Shown: positions 35,301 to 46,118 of the stretch, piece after piece
Numbering within the stretch: position 1 is the stretch's first letter
How the letters are laid out: the number at the start of each line of letters is the position of its first letter
Assembly: GCF_914767665.1 (NCBI RefSeq)
Contig: NC_059501.1
Coordinates: 50,778,798 to 50,842,797, forward strand
Reading direction: 5' to 3'
Origin: Harmonia axyridis
Lineage: Eukaryota > Arthropoda > Insecta > Coleoptera > Coccinellidae
DNA length: 64,000 nt
The notes under the pieces: generated by a model
Seen by the model: the letters and a program-made list of their open reading frames with translations, nothing else
Told to the model about the DNA's origin: nothing
The model's database searches: none
Position numbers and translations under genes: made by a program

Positions 35301-38300
35301 TCCTTATACAATTTGTTTCAGATTACCCCTGAAAAAAAAAATCCATAGGAATTAAGTCAGGCAATCTCGGTGAAGATGGAACAGGACCATTGTTTTCTAT
35401 CCACCTATTATAATATCTATCCTTCAAGCCCTATACCACATCTCTAGAGTATTGTGGTCTTGCTCAATTGTGTTGAATCCATAAACCTCCCAAATTTATG
35501 TACTACATCAGTCTTTCCATTCGGTCCTGCCATACATACTATAACCCTTGAATAAAACTTTCAAAAGAATGTATCGTTGAAACCATATAATTTTGATGGT
35601 TTTTTCGAAGTGTAGGGGACATCAGAGTGCCTTGTGCTTATGAAAGCACTGCTCCTGAGTATTATGCTCCTAATCACTTTTAAAAGCTGTGCTTAGTAAT
35701 TGAAGCACTTCACAAAAGGCTTACTGCTTAATAATCCCCAATGTGCTCCTGAGCACTTGTGTTTTACTATCCTATAAGTCTTTCCGAAATCTTGTCATAA
35801 CAGAAATATATTTGAAACCTTGGTAACCTATGATAGTGTATTAATATTCAGTCCAGTGAAATCTGCTGAGCAGATTAAATCATGTTTAGGTAGTTATTTG
35901 GGTTACCCAGGTGCTACTAGATGGAATTCATTGTTTGATTCAATACAATAAATTTTGAAGCACTCTGAATCTCAGAATAATTTACTCCAAAAATTAGATA
36001 AGTATCAACACCAACTTTAGAGAGAGCGAAATATAATATCTGAAAAATTATTATCAAATTATGCCTCCAATAGCCAATAGAAAAAATGTTGTTATGGATA
36101 CTTTCTACCATGCCTTCATGACGAAATTGTCTAAAATGAGTATTTCATAGAATTTTATGGATGAGTTCTTTGATTTTGAACATTAGGGAATAGGGAATCA
36201 TTCCATAAGAGGGGTTCTTTGATTCTAAAATACTCTACAGTTCAGAAATGATAACATATTTCAAAATTCAAGGAACAGATTTGATGGTATTGGAAAAATT
36301 ACCATCCATCAAAAATTATTTTCAAAATACCTTAACCCCTTCATCAAGTGCATTTGTTGCAAGAATGTTCTCATTTTATTCCATTGTAAATGCGCCAAGA
36401 CATTATGCTTTGAGTGGCATCAATTTTGAGAATTTGGTTTTGTGGAAGCTAATGGAAACATTCAAATATTTTAATGTAATGTTTTTGTTTTTTGTACACC
36501 GTTACGTACAGGGTGTCTCACAAATCGCATCAAGCCTGAATCGGGTAACAGCCTAAGTCGTAATATTCATCAGAAAAATATAAAAAAATCTAATAGCGTA
36601 TTCGACTGGCTGAACCAATTCGAATTAATTTGAGCTAATTATGTCATTTAGCTTCACAAAAATTAGAATTAATTAGCACTGGTGCAGCCAGTCGAATACA
36701 CAGTAAGTTGTGTATTTTTAGAATTATATTACATTTTTTTATTCAAGGTAATGCACACCAATTGCTCTAATTTATTTTTCCTATATTATCCTGAATAGTG
36801 GTTCTGCAACCTGTAACCTTTAATTTCAAGCCAACGGCTCCAGCTTGGAAGATAATGTCTTTTTGCTGAACCAAGTATTCAAAATTAATATTCCGCCCAA
36901 TTTGTAAGTAACCACATTAGTTTGGCGAGCGAAAAAGTGACATCTTCTAAGCTGCAGCATTTGGCTCAGAATTAAAGGTTACAGTTTACAGTAACTATTT
37001 AGTACTATTCAGGATAACATAGGAAAAATAAAATAGGAAAAAGTAAAGAACACAGGGTACTTATGTGTTTTCTCGAATAAGTAAAATATATAATTTGAAA
37101 AGTACAAGCATGACTTGTATTTTTTTAAATATTTTTCTGATGAATATTATGACAAAGCCTTTTACCGGATTCCAACTTGACTCGACTTCTGTAACCCTGG
37201 ATAACTAAGATTTCAATATATTGATTGGAAATTTGTGTTTTATTTTTAATGTATCGGGTGTACCAAATTCTTTGTTTACTGAAGGGATCTCAGAATTCAG
37301 CTGGAAAAAAATGAATGACATATTTTCGGGATCTCATATATTCATCTGTTTTCAAGCTATAAGGGAAAATTGGAAATTGTGGTGAAATGAAAAGTTTTCA
37401 TAAGTTCTTTATTCTTGGTGCTATTAACATGAAACAAAAACATCCTACAGGCACTTTTTCAGCAGATTTCATTTATTCTCTATTGCCATTAGTTTTGAAG
37501 TTATAATACAAACTTGTGTTTTTTTCAAGTGTAAACTATAACAATTCTTTTAATTAATCATATCGCCTTTGTTTCCTCTTCAAAAATATATAAAACGATA
37601 CATAAATTTCCTATCAAACTATAGAAATCCTCAAAAGTTTCAGTTTCACACGGCAAATCAACCAAGTGCCTATCTATAATAATCTAACTACAGATTATTA
37701 AAATATTCGGTGGCCACCAAGGTCTCCGGATTTAACACTGTTAGATTTTTCAATATTTCAACATTTTCAATTTGATGAATGCTGCTTTTTTGATATTACC
37801 AAAGGAAAAATCTAACGAAGTTAAATCCGGAACCTTGGTGACCACCGAATATTTTAATTACCTGTTCACATATTGTTATAGATAGAAACTAGATTGATTT
37901 TTCGTGTAAAACAGAAGCTTTTGATGATTCTTATAGTTGTATGAGAAATTATATATCAGGAAAAAAAAGCAATTATATTTGATATTGTAGAAATTGTTGT
38001 TATTAATTTAATGTGAAAAAAAGTTTGTATTATAACTTCAAAACTAACGGCAATAAAAAATGAATGATTACGTCAATGGATTATAATAAAAAAGTGCCTG
38101 TAGGATGTTTATGTTTCATGTTAACAGCACCAATAGTAAAGAGGTTGAGGTTATGAAAACTTTCCATTTCGCGTCATTTTACAATTTTTCCTTTTAGCTT
38201 GAAAACAGTTGAATTTATGAGGTTGCGATGTCATAAATTGTTAAATTACAGATTTTCAATTTTTTTTGATCACAAAACGAAGAATGGATCCAATACTTTG

Positions 38301-41300
38301 ATTTCGAGTGCCTATATCAGAAGCTTGATGTTTTGCAAAAGTTGTTTTACATAAAAATGATATCTAGTAATAGAGAAAAATATAATTCACAATAAACTTG
38401 ACTAAATTTCGATTTGGATCTGGAAAAATATTAACCCACTTATCAATAACTCATTCTGGCATTGTTCCTTTCATAAAAAATAAAATTGAAATAACTAATA
38501 ATAAGAAGCTTTGCTTCGATGATGGAAATAACGTATTTTTGACGATGGTACTGAAGATGGCTGTTTAGCCTAAAATGTTATACCGAATAATCAAAATTAA
38601 AAATTAAATACTTGAAGTTTAAACCATTTCTTTCCAAGAAAATTAAATAGAAATATTTTAATACTAACTAAACTGGAAAAAGTTGTTGATAATGGAATAT
38701 TGTGCAACAAGTCTAAATTCTCTCATGAGTGTGGAAGCTAACACACGAGTGAGAAAAAAAGGCTTTCTCCACATGTTGCCCACCATACTTTTCCTAAAAC
38801 TGCATATTTTAAATAATTCAAGTAATGAATCTGATTTAATTCAAAATGGCCTTCGTTGACAGAATCTATGCATTTCTTGCGTTTCCATAGTTACGACTTT
38901 CCAAAAGCCCAATTTCATTGGTCCATCAAGCGAGGTGAGGGCAAAGTGCAGTGAGGAATAATATTTCTCACAGTAGGTATATGCAATAAATAGTTTGAAA
39001 TTCAGTACCTAAGCTATGAAGAATACGCTACTTTTCATAGCAGCTGTAGAAAAAACTTATTGTTTTATTCCTCTATAAAATAGTTTTTATGAAAGTCATC
39101 AAAATACAACTCTAAGAATAAAAATTCTTTTAATGCATAATAATTTGTAGAAAGCTGTCGCTAGCCAAACTGCCGTCCTAGGCAGAGTCTCAATTGGCAG
39201 AAGTCATATCAGCAGAATGCAAAATATTAGATAATATTGGGTAATCGGGGAGATATTAAAATTTGAGGCTGTGTGAAAAATTTTAATAAAAACATGGGGG
39301 GTAACAAAAAACTGATAATTTCAAGGGGAAGCGGTGGCAGGGTGTGAAAATTTGGAAAAAAAATTAAAAATCTGACATTTGTCAGACACTCGGACAATTA
39401 AAAATTTTTGTGAAATTTTTTTATTGTTTGAGCGTCTAACAAATGTTCAATTGAATGCCATCTGAAAGCGTTATTATACACTACGGCAATTTTTGTACTT
39501 TCATTGATCACTATAATGAGGAAATTTGAAAAATTAATTTTTGTAGATTTTCATGGATAGTCTTTGCTTTGTACTCGATTATCTCCAAAATGGTACATTT
39601 CATGGAAATAAATGTAAGAGACCCCTTTTTTCAGTAAAACTTTGTTGATTATGTAGATAGTATTTTATATAGGAAAAGAATCATCGCACCCTTATATCTA
39701 CGCCACTGTATAATGTTGTTCGGAGATACTGACCTTATTCGAAACATTAAATTATCTAGACTTCAATACCTAAAAATCAAAAAAATGAATGTAATAATAC
39801 TAAAGTTCTAAGTAAAAAACTGACTTTTTCCCAAATTTTAAAACCGTTTTTCAAAATCAAAGTTTCTTAGCATATATGTTTGTATAACCTTTTTTATCAT
39901 AAAAACAGTTGTTCTATCCAACGTCAAATTTATTGAACTGCAATCTGGACCAACCTGAATTTTTATACTCGCGGGGGAGAAAAATTTAACTGTCTGTCTA
40001 AAGAAGTTTAAACTTCTGAAATTTCAAAGAGTAATATACAGATTTGGAAAATTCACTGGGAAACCTAGGATTTAGCGTACAAATCTCAAAGTCGCTCTGG
40101 CTCCAATGGAACAGTGGAAGAACCGAAACATGAGTGCGATGCCATATCAAATAAAAATCTGTTCTTCGCGAACGGCCGCTGGCAAGCGTAGTGGGAGATC
40201 TGTTAGTCGGGTCTGAACTGAAGGCTCTCGACCTGGGTGCGCGATGGAATCAGTAGCAATCCAAAAGTGATTTGCGTTAGACCATATCGGTTTGAAAATT
40301 AATTATGTTCAGTTTACAAGAGAAAATTCAAATAATAAAATGGTACTTTGGCGGTCAATCAATTCAGGAGATAATAAATTCATTCATTGTTGCCTTTGAG
40401 GGAAGGACGATACGTTCAAGACCGGCGATTTCGAAAATAATTAAAAAATTCGGGACATGTGGATGTTTACAACAATATAGTCATTGCAGAATTGATAGAC
40501 CTACCAAAACCATAAATGAAAATCGTCTGAATAGAGAGGTAGATGTGTGTGCTGCTGTTGAAACCAGTGAACCATGTTCGAGTAATCGAATTGCCAAACA
40601 AGTCGATATGAGTGATAGAACTGTTCGGAATATTTTGAAAAGAAATGGTTATCGATCTTATAGGGTTAAAACAACTCAGGAGATTTTTCCAGAAGACCAT
40701 ATCAAACGAATGGAATTTTGTGAAACGATGATGAAAAAAGAAAATGAAAATAGTTCATTTTTGACCAGTGACTTATTTACTGTTGAGTCATCGTTTTCTT
40801 GAATAGAAAACATAACCCATCAGTAGTAAGATTTGGTCTAGAAAGAATAAACGTCTGAGTATTCCTGTGCGTACCCAGTATCCTAAAAAACTTAATGTTT
40901 GGACTGAAATACTGCGGAATTACATCATTGAGCCATTTTTCATCGACGGTAACCTAAACGTTTTAGAAAATAGAATTATTCCGACAGTTCGACAGCTACC
41001 AATTGACTTCGATCTTGTCTGGTTTCAACAGGATGGCTGTCCAAGTCACTACGCACGAGCAGTCACACAATATTTCAGGACGACATTTTCTGACCGTGTC
41101 ATTTCTACAAGTGGCCTCCCAGGTCACCAGATTTATTCTCCCAATGATTTTTTTCTTCGGGGACAAATCTTGTTGAATTACGGTCCAAAGTAATCGAACT
41201 TTGTTCCAAAATAGCAACTATGCCGAATCTGTTCAGAGAGATGAGATTATCTCTTAATAATAGATTTGGCTAGTGTTTCGCTCAACAAAGTGGATTATTT

Positions 41301-44300
41301 GAACATTTTATTTATATTTGTCGATCTCTCAGTTTTTAGAATTTGTTTTTTTGTTTTTCAATTCTTTTATTATGTAGAATTTATTTTATTTTCAAACCAG
41401 TTATGGCGAAAAATAACCTGATTTACACTGAGGAAATTATTTGTTGCATTTATTGTGGCAAATAAATTCCTCGCATACACACAACAAAATAATCGTAATA
41501 ACATTCAAATCAAACCGATACGGCCTGACGTCCCACACAATGTTTGGAGTGCGAATGTTTACTGATCGCGGTTCGCGGACCGTCAAAACTCCAGAACAAC
41601 ACTTTCCCACTACGCTTGCCAGCGGTCGTTCGCGAAGACCAGATTTTTATTTGAAATGGCATCGCACTCATGTTTCGATTCTTCCATTGTTCCATTGGAG
41701 CCAGAGCGACTTGGAGATTTGTACGCTAAATCCGATATTTTCGAGTGAATTTTCAAAATCTGTATATATGAATTTCAAGTTTCCTGGAATACTTTTGAAA
41801 TTTTTTTTTTATTTTGATAATATCTGCCACCACTTGTCCACCGCGATAATCGTCTGCCGTTTCGTTTTTAAATAGCTATAAAAGTGTATTTTCACATATT
41901 AAATCGGCAGCTTTCCTAAAATAGTCTTTTAGTTCATAAAATTTTCACTCCTGCCGCGCCTGGTGGTAACTGAGGCCATCGCAACCGCGCTTAGCTAGCC
42001 CCCATCTTCTAATCCCATCGCTGTTGATGGTCTGGCCACTTTGGAGGTAATCAATGAATATTATACCTTGCGCATCCCAAAATACTGATGCTATAACCTT
42101 CCTCGCTTTGGATTCAGTTCATCGTGTGCAGTCCACTTAGCTGACTGACTCGATTAGACTCCGGAGTGAAATGATGAGCTATGTTTCATCCATTGTCACA
42201 TATCGATGCAAAAATTCAGGTTTATTGCACTTAAACAGCTTCAAACACTCCTCAGAATCATTAACACATTGTTGCTTTTGATCGATTGTGAGCTCGCGCC
42301 CCACTCATTTGGCACACAGCATTCTCATGTACTAATATTTGTGAATGATATGATGTATACGTTCAGATGATATCTTCACAATGTCTGCTATCTCGATCAA
42401 CTTCACTTTACTGTCTTTCAAAATTATTTTGTGAACTTTTTTTTATTTTTTTTTTGTCGGCGACAGCTTTTTTTCGGCGTCCACTGCGTTCGCCGTCTTC
42501 GGTCCCCATTTCACCATGTTCAAATATAGCATACCAATCAATGATGGTTGATTTTCCTGGTGCAGACCCCGGAAATTTTTCATCAAGCCAAGATTTTGCT
42601 TCAACTATTTTTTACTTTCAAAAAGCAATATTCTATCAGCACACGACATTCTTTTTTTCCATCTTTTTTCAAATATGATAACAAAAGAAGCTTCACTCAT
42701 AACGCAATATCTTACAAACTAATGTAAGGACTGCTGTCAAATTTTGACACGTATCGTTTGAAGGTTCAAAGGTTGGTACCATAGACCTATAATAACATGG
42801 ACTGGCCCTCACGTGGCTGCTACTCGCTTCGCTCTGCAGATTATCGAAGAGAGAGAGGTGTTGTGAAGGATGGAAGTAGAAAGGCAGAAAAGGCGAATTT
42901 ACTAAGGGAATAGAGCGTTTTTAATTTTTGTTTGGAGAAATATTGAGTTTTTCGCATTAGTTGATTATTGAAATAGCTAAATGGCTATGGGAATAAAGCG
43001 TTTTTGATTTTTTTAATGAGAAATATTGAGTTATTTGGATGGAAATAGAATTGAAATAGCTTGATATGGCTATGAGAATAACGCGCTTTTTATTTTTTTT
43101 TTGGAAAAATATTGAGATATTCGGATGAGAATAGTATTGAAATAGCTAAATGAATCACATTTAGGAATATGGTAGAGATTTTCATGTAATCTAAAATGTC
43201 TTTCAGAAAAAGATGAATTTTATTGAGTGCTACCTGAAAGAAAATATTTTTCAATTACTATTCTAGAGCTTTTAGATAGTTCAGTATATCAATAATATTA
43301 TAGATAATCAAATTTATATTCGATATAATGTAGCTACAAGTGTAACTGAGCTTTAGGAAATTCAAAATTTGTGATAAGTAAAAACAAAAGAAAATTTATG
43401 AAATTTTTAAAATCTTATATCTTTTATTTTCAGAAAAAATAGCCGAAATATTTTTAGAAATAGACTGAGGAAATGAAATAGTGAGTGTTATTGGGAACAA
43501 AAGTGCCATATTTTTCTTATCAAAGGACAAATTCAGCCTCACGTTCCAAAAGTATACATCTTCCTCTATACTCTAACGGTTTAAAAAAGTACTGCAAATT
43601 TATACATGGGTTTATTATATTACCTTTCATCGTGAAATATGCAAGCACATATGGAAAAAAACATATAATAAATATTAATATAAAAAAATTATGATTAACA
43701 TCCGACGAAGATTTTCGAATCAGGGCTTCAAAACTGGAATAGCATGGTCAAAAATTTCTTAACTCCGTATTTATGAATGGCAGGAATTTGCTGTATGGTA
43801 TTCATTATTATTTCAGTAACACATGTTCTCAATATCATAATTGTATGGCTCCTTCCTTCAAAACTTACATTACATATAGGGATTGACATAATAGTCCTCT
43901 TTTTTGAAGTGATTACTACATATTACGGTTGTGGCAGAAGGTTTTTTGTCTTTACTCCATATTTCCATTACCCATTTAATTCAATTTCTCGGAAACCTGT
44001 GAAAATATTCACTAAAATAAACGACAAATCCCTTATTGTTTTCTTACCTATGAAATGTCACGTCCAACCCTTTTTTGGATATAACAACACAATTATAAGC
44101 TACACTCGAAGCAGAGATACTTAAAATTGTTTATTAGTACTAAAATAAGCACCAGAACACCAACAAGCACTCAGTAAATTGTTTAAAAATCAGTAATCAC
44201 CACAAGAAAACACATACAATCAGTTCAGAAAACCAATGTTTTGCCTTTAAACTTCCATCCTTTTCACAATACACAGATATCAATGGTCTCTCTCTAACGC

Positions 44301-46118
44301 CCAGTCCATGTTATTATAGGTCTATGGTTGGTACTAACTGAAAATCATATGTATTTTTCACTAGCACTGCCATCTGTGCATCAAACCGGGGACTTTTCAA
44401 TTGATGTTAATTGAATTTTTCGGTATTCCTTCCTATTATTTCTGACCGAATTCAATCTCATTCGGTAGTGAATTTCAAACATGTGATTTTTGTTGAAGAA
44501 GTATGGAATGCCGTCCTTGAATTTTGGCGCCCTGGGCGACCCCCTACACTGCCTACCCCCTAGCGACGGCCCTGCGTAAATATAACTCAGTCTTTGAAGA
44601 TGAAGATTGTGAAAGCTGCATATCACATATCATCACAATTTCATGCTTCATATCCAATCCATCAAAATATTTGTCTTCCTCATCACAAGGAACAAGTTCC
44701 ACTTTGAGACAATCGCGAAGATGATCCTTCTGCAATCCAATGTAATATATGTAATTAATTCATCATGACGGATGAAAAATTGAATGACATATTTTCTTTT
44801 TTGATTAAAAAAAAACGGATTAAATATAACGAATTCGTAGATTTAACAGGTGGTCAATTGGTTTTTACGTTTATTGCCTTTCAGAAACCGATCGTAGGTG
44901 ACGCTATATTTATTGTTGTTCGAAAAATGGATTTTTCGTGTATTGGTAAAACACTGTTTTTGATAGCAACAAACACTGTACAAGTAGAGTAATGTTATTT
45001 AGACGGCTCCATCGACAACTACGGTTAAAAGGTGCCCCAGGAAAAAACAGTGGCCCCCGGTTACTGAAAGACTGATCAAATCTTTGTTGATTTTTACGTT
45101 GTTTGGCCTTTGAGAAAGCGGGGGTGGGTGTGATTGAAGTGTTTGTCGAGGTTGATCCTATTTCGTAAACAAAGACGAATCTTTCTACAGAAAAGATATT
45201 GAAAAGTTAAAAGGAGCGTTGGAGTATAAGTATTACTTTTGAAGGTGACTATGTTGACGATAGTTATAGATATCAGAATTACAAGCCAATTTCCATGAAT
45301 CATCCTGTATCTCCGAAACCAACAGTCTTAGGATGCACAACAAGTTACTTTTCTGCAAGGCCTGGATGACCTGCATTCACCATTAGGCTATGGCGAACCA
45401 CTCATGATTATTGCCGGCTAGCTTTTCCGAATAATTTTTCAAAACCCAAAAATTCTAAGCTTAATCTTATGGATATTGATGATTTGGAAGATTTTGACCA
45501 ATATAGGCAAAGGAACAGATAATGTGGAATATTCCACATCATTATATATTTTTCTTAGATTTGTTAAGTAATTTTTTATAACACCATTTTTCTTACATCG
45601 AATTCAGATCACTATACAAAACATATGAAGTTGGTTCACTGATAATAATAACTAACTACTTGTGATTTTTTTCAGTATCCAGAATTTTATGCATAAGTGC
45701 AATTGCATCAATGTATCTGGAAGCCACAATACTAGCCATATCTTTTCACTGGTTCATCATGATGATCTGGCTTCTGTATATGGACCAAGAAAATAATTTT
45801 TGTAACAGCAATCAGTGCTGCAGCATCATGTTCTACTCAACATTTAGTGCAGTTTATATATTTACATTTGTAACTCTACGTGAAGGTCCAACCGGAAGGA
45901 AATACTTGTTTTTTTATGGTTTATTGTTTGCGGAAAATACTATTGCAAATTTAGTGTGGTATTTCAATGCATCTCATGAAATTGAGAAGTCGGTTTATTA
46001 CAAACCAATTTTCTTCTTGAATTTTATTCCCTATGTAGCAGGATTGATTTTTATGATATTATATTATAAGTGTTTTCATCCCAGTACTGGTTACACTAGT
46101 AGACAACTGGTGAGATAG
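28734..46118 (+). CDS. XK-related (XKR) multi-pass membrane protein, three exons
   Basis: Exons 28734-29358, 29414-29569 and 45676-46118 join in frame (introns 55 bp and 16.1 kb, GT/AG) to 407 residues. XK/XKR proteins are multi-pass membrane proteins. Some members are phospholipid scramblases, but which role this one has cannot be told from sequence. About eight to ten hydrophobic helices are visible. Diagnostic blocks are ECFLEAAPQQILQ, AWSMASYHRLLR, QFMWHFMVTG, the LREGPTGRKY loop, FAENTIANLVWYF, and the end FMILYYKCFHPSTG. Length and order match animal XKRs. Translation is placed at ATG 28734; an upstream in-frame GTG at 28716 is not a normal start. No break in the gene. AATAAA follows the stop by three bases. 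Confidence 0.95.
29414..29569 (+). CDS. XKR exon 2
   Basis: After acceptor ATATTGCAG it encodes the SMAWSMASYHRLLRVSQ and FVQFMWHFMVTG segments. It ends one base into a codon before donor GTAAAT. Confidence 0.92.
29948..30217 (-). repeat. Copia 1, 3' LTR
   Basis: 270-bp LTR next to the purine-rich tract. By eye it is identical to the LTR at the other end. Confidence 0.93.
30227..34114 (-). CDS. Copia Gag-Pol polyprotein, intact
   Basis: An uninterrupted 1295-residue frame starting at an ATG. Domains in order: a Gag-like region (about 1-200), a CCHC knuckle CFRCKQKGHFMSKC (about 220), aspartic protease with DSGAS (about 275), pre-integrase zinc region around WHRRLGHPG (about 407), integrase core with HADLCGP, SDGGGEF and the CERMNR block, reverse transcriptase with KTAFLNG and the catalytic YVDDFF, and RNase H with STESEYMALGEA. 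The order protease-integrase-RT-RNase H defines Ty1/copia. All expected catalytic residues are visible. It drives retrotransposition through a virus-like particle and is transcribed against the host gene. Confidence 0.96.
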   Translation of the reverse strand: MAANYLSSVPKLLGRENYGDWSFAVENFLVLEGLTKCIDGTEMDPVLVAKAKAKLVLTLDPSIYIHVKEAVNAKEVWEKLRSLYEDSGPSRKIGLLRILINLRLENSESMESYVNQVIEVSQKLRRTGFSINEEWVGSLLLAGLPERYSPLLMAIEHSGIHIGTDSIKAKLMDMAVDGANRDVRDRTAGALLSRGGNFKKNSTEGSSKNRQKTPLSQIVCFRCKQKGHFMSKCPNKNDETNSKPVYKGNYTERPEKALSATFLSGNFNTDDFYIDSGASLHLTARKDWLENIDYSTNVKEITVANKEKIPVICSGEISMKTNVGSEKFNIKVKDVHYVQGLTTNLLSVSQLIKNGNKLSFYENGCDILNDQGMLVARAELINNVYKLNFEKPESALMGVAATDNVWHRRLGHPGYNSLKLMSEGAVEGLKVKGKVGNPICQTCCEGKQSKNAFPKQGHRATEMLEIIHADLCGPMEKYSLGGSRYFLLFEDDFTRMVFVYFLKCKSETIEQFKKFKALVENQTGSKIKTFRSDGGGEFCSLNFEKILSQNGIVHQKTNPYCPQQNGMCERMNRTIIEKGRCLLFDAKLDKQFWAEAVNTAVYLRNRTISKVLDNKTPFEMWYHRKPDVSHIRIFGSEVMVHIPEEKRRKWDKKAKKMLLVGFSENIKGFRLYDPTDNKIITSRDVVINEKCEYDVIILEEQNTNEDLVSVGDVTEDTMVKSESDISDQVEIDDEYVPDEEVNLEPVGDLRRSQRPRKPRSFNDFVTYFGSNIESNNINIEEDVPQTFSEAISREDSHLWMDAMLSEINSFEKNETWELVDLPKEGTVVKCKWVYKIKSDSDNKANYRARLVAKGYTQKKDVDYTETFSPVVRHSTLRLLIGLAVKHDLKITHLDVKTAFLNGYINETVYMQQPDGFVRKGLESKVYRLRRAVYGLKQASRAWYSRVDKFMLSLGYKKSEHEPCLFIKREDKSLVIVALYVDDFFIFSNNDYETRILKEKLSSKFEIKDLGEAKNCLGVRITRDHKNECVYLDQKDYIEKLLKRFNMSECKSISTPLDCNIDLSKLKSDDTCNANIPYQRTIGSLMYLAVLTRPDILYSISYLSQYNNRYTEQHWQYVKRLFRYLQGTKDYKLKFMKKGCDLEVFCDEDWANSTDDRRSYTGYVFLLAGAAISWKSCKQRTVALSSTESEYMALGEAAKEAIYLKNLLAELTDYQNPIVIFNDNQSAQKLSQNPINHGRSKHIDVRNHFIRDCVEQKLLSIKYIPTNEMTADILTKGLPNVKNSYFCQKLGLTNYC
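34213..34482 (-). repeat. Copia 1, 5' LTR
   Basis: 270-bp LTR with the tRNA-Met-type primer site abutting its inner edge (34199-34212). Confidence 0.93.
34488..34666. mobile_element. Foldback MITE carrying the copia insertion
   Basis: Arms of about 70 bp (CACTCACGAAGCGTTTTTTC and complement) flank a loop of about 45 bp. The first five bases of the left end lie at 29943-29947, separated by the copia. TA stands at 29941-29942 and 34667-34668, giving the original TA duplication. A second copy is at 24982-25154. The MITE is therefore older than the copia. Confidence 0.8.
34670..35220. other. Intron stretch with no feature seen
   Basis: AT-rich XKR intron sequence with no coding or transposon signature. 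Confidence 0.35.
35225..35560 (-). pseudogene. Fragment of DUF4817-type DDE transposase
   Basis: Read on the minus strand, the 3' end of an IS630/Tc1-like transposase is recognisable: an RDVV segment, a RWIENNGP block, then a PDLIPMDFFF-like block, the counterpart of the WPPRSPDLTPLDF motif in the element at 8216-11312. Stops and shifts interrupt it. No TIRs were found. Confidence 0.6.
35830..36475 (+). pseudogene. hAT transposase C-terminal remains
   Basis: Two parts are readable on the + strand: a GATRWNSLFDSIQ block (about 35912-35950) and a dimerisation-domain-like segment SSAFVARMFSFYSIVNAPR...LSGINFENLV (36330-36450). These are the conserved blocks of hAT transposases. In-frame stops separate them and no termini were found. 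It is an old relic in the XKR intron. Confidence 0.7.
36506..37200. repeat. Nested inverted-repeat elements
   Basis: The outer pair GTAATATTCATCAGAAAAAT (about 36560) and its complement near 37130 define an element whose left end carries TACAGGGTGTCTC. Inside it, TATTCGACTGGCTG (36599) and CAGCCAGTCGAATA (36687) form a separate 105-bp foldback. Another pair (ACCTTTAATTTC near 36816 and GAATTAAAGGTTAC near 36970) indicates further symmetry. No coding sequence. Confidence 0.65.
37310..38255. repeat. One-kilobase inverted repeat with palindromic centre
   Basis: The left arm (about 37365-37530; shared blocks AACATCCTACAGGCACTTTT and TATAATACAAACTT) pairs with the right arm (about 38000-38215). 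At the centre, TATTCGGTGGCCACCAAGGT (37711) pairs with its near complement at 37832-37853, with arms of about 45 bp. No protein frame. Likely a foldback transposon with a second palindrome within. Confidence 0.7.
38256..38694. other. Intron stretch with no feature seen
   Basis: AT-rich XKR intron sequence without recognised content. Confidence 0.35.
38695..39075. repeat. Dispersed 0.4-kb repeat, copy 2
   Basis: Reverse-orientation counterpart of 16300-16720, including CCACATGTTGCCCACCATAC, GGCCTTCGTTGACAGAATC and GAATACGCTACTTTTCATAG blocks. No coding content. Confidence 0.7.
39076..40015. other. Intron stretch with no feature seen
   Basis: AT-rich sequence with homopolymer runs. No transposon end, exon or RNA gene recognised. 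Confidence 0.35.
40020..41800 (+). mobile_element. IS630/Tc1-like transposon, second family
   Basis: Inverted repeats of about 190 bp flank a broken transposase. The left arm (about 40030-40203) contains GCTCTGGCTCCAATGGAACA and GCTGGCAAGCGTAGTGGGA, and the right arm (about 41590-41770) is its reverse complement with a few changes. The ends continue weakly to about 40020 and 41800. A target duplication could not be fixed. It differs from the 8216-11312 element in TIR sequence and protein. Confidence 0.75.
40305..41270 (+). pseudogene. Broken IS630/Tc1-like transposase
   Basis: 40305-40802 encodes two helix-turn-helix regions (FSLQEKIQIIKWYFGG, then SDRTVRNILKRNGYRSYRV) and stops near the first acidic site. 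After a frame change, 40867-41193 continues with KKLNVWTEI, the second acidic block WFQQDGCPSHYA, and a degenerate PNDFFLRG end. Architecture and motifs match DUF4817-type insect transposases. A frameshift and stops in the centre disable it. Confidence 0.75.
41960..42700 (-). pseudogene. Degenerate mariner transposase
   Basis: On the minus strand a mariner-type protein is readable across several frames: an IHKIILKDSKV block and HTH-like ISSERIHHII, then RELTIDQKQQ, FLHRYVTMDET (first catalytic Asp), and VIASVFWDAQGIIFIDYLQ with the GxTINSD motif. The order and spacing match mariner (mauritiana/irritans-like) transposases, about 345 residues when intact. Multiple stops and shifts are present. 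The C-terminal catalytic Asp region is lost. Confidence 0.75.
42780..44326. mobile_element. 1.5-kb DNA transposon with 26-bp TIR and 8-bp TSD
   Basis: Ends CATAGACCTATAATAACATG (continuing GACTGG) and its perfect complement are each abutted by GTTGGTAC (42772-42779 and 44327-44334). An 8-bp duplication is made by hAT, P and some other superfamilies. The CA start with a TAACAT-like core resembles P-element ends, but this is inference. Frames inside (43485-43694, 43777-44124) have no recognisable family, so the copy is probably non-autonomous. Confidence 0.8.
44340..45670. other. Intron stretch with one hAT-like end
   Basis: GCGACGGCCCTG ending near 44574 is the complement of a CAGGGCCGTCGC terminus typical of hAT MITEs, preceded by GC-rich sequence. 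The partner end was not found. A minus frame (44553-44735) with an SSSSK run and a plus frame (44765-44992) have no family match and are probably chance. Confidence 0.4.
45676..46118 (+). CDS. XKR exon 3 (C-terminal)
   Basis: After acceptor TTTTTTCAG it completes a Val codon and encodes the last hydrophobic helices, a Cys-containing loop (NNFCNSNQCC), LREGPTGRKY and the CFHPSTG end, with stop TAG. AATAAA lies at 46122-46127. Confidence 0.93.

Noticed and set aside
41441..41875. 144-residue open frame
   Set aside because: It lies in the right TIR of the IS630-like transposon and has no family signature.
43777..44124. 115-residue hydrophobic frame inside the 8-bp-TSD transposon
   Set aside because: No family motif; AT-rich sequence readily gives such hydrophobic frames. 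Not enough to call a gene.
44553..44992. Short frames on both strands that might be a captured exon
   Set aside because: No recognisable domain, and part overlaps a hAT-like terminus. The splice-like AG before the minus frame is weak evidence alone.
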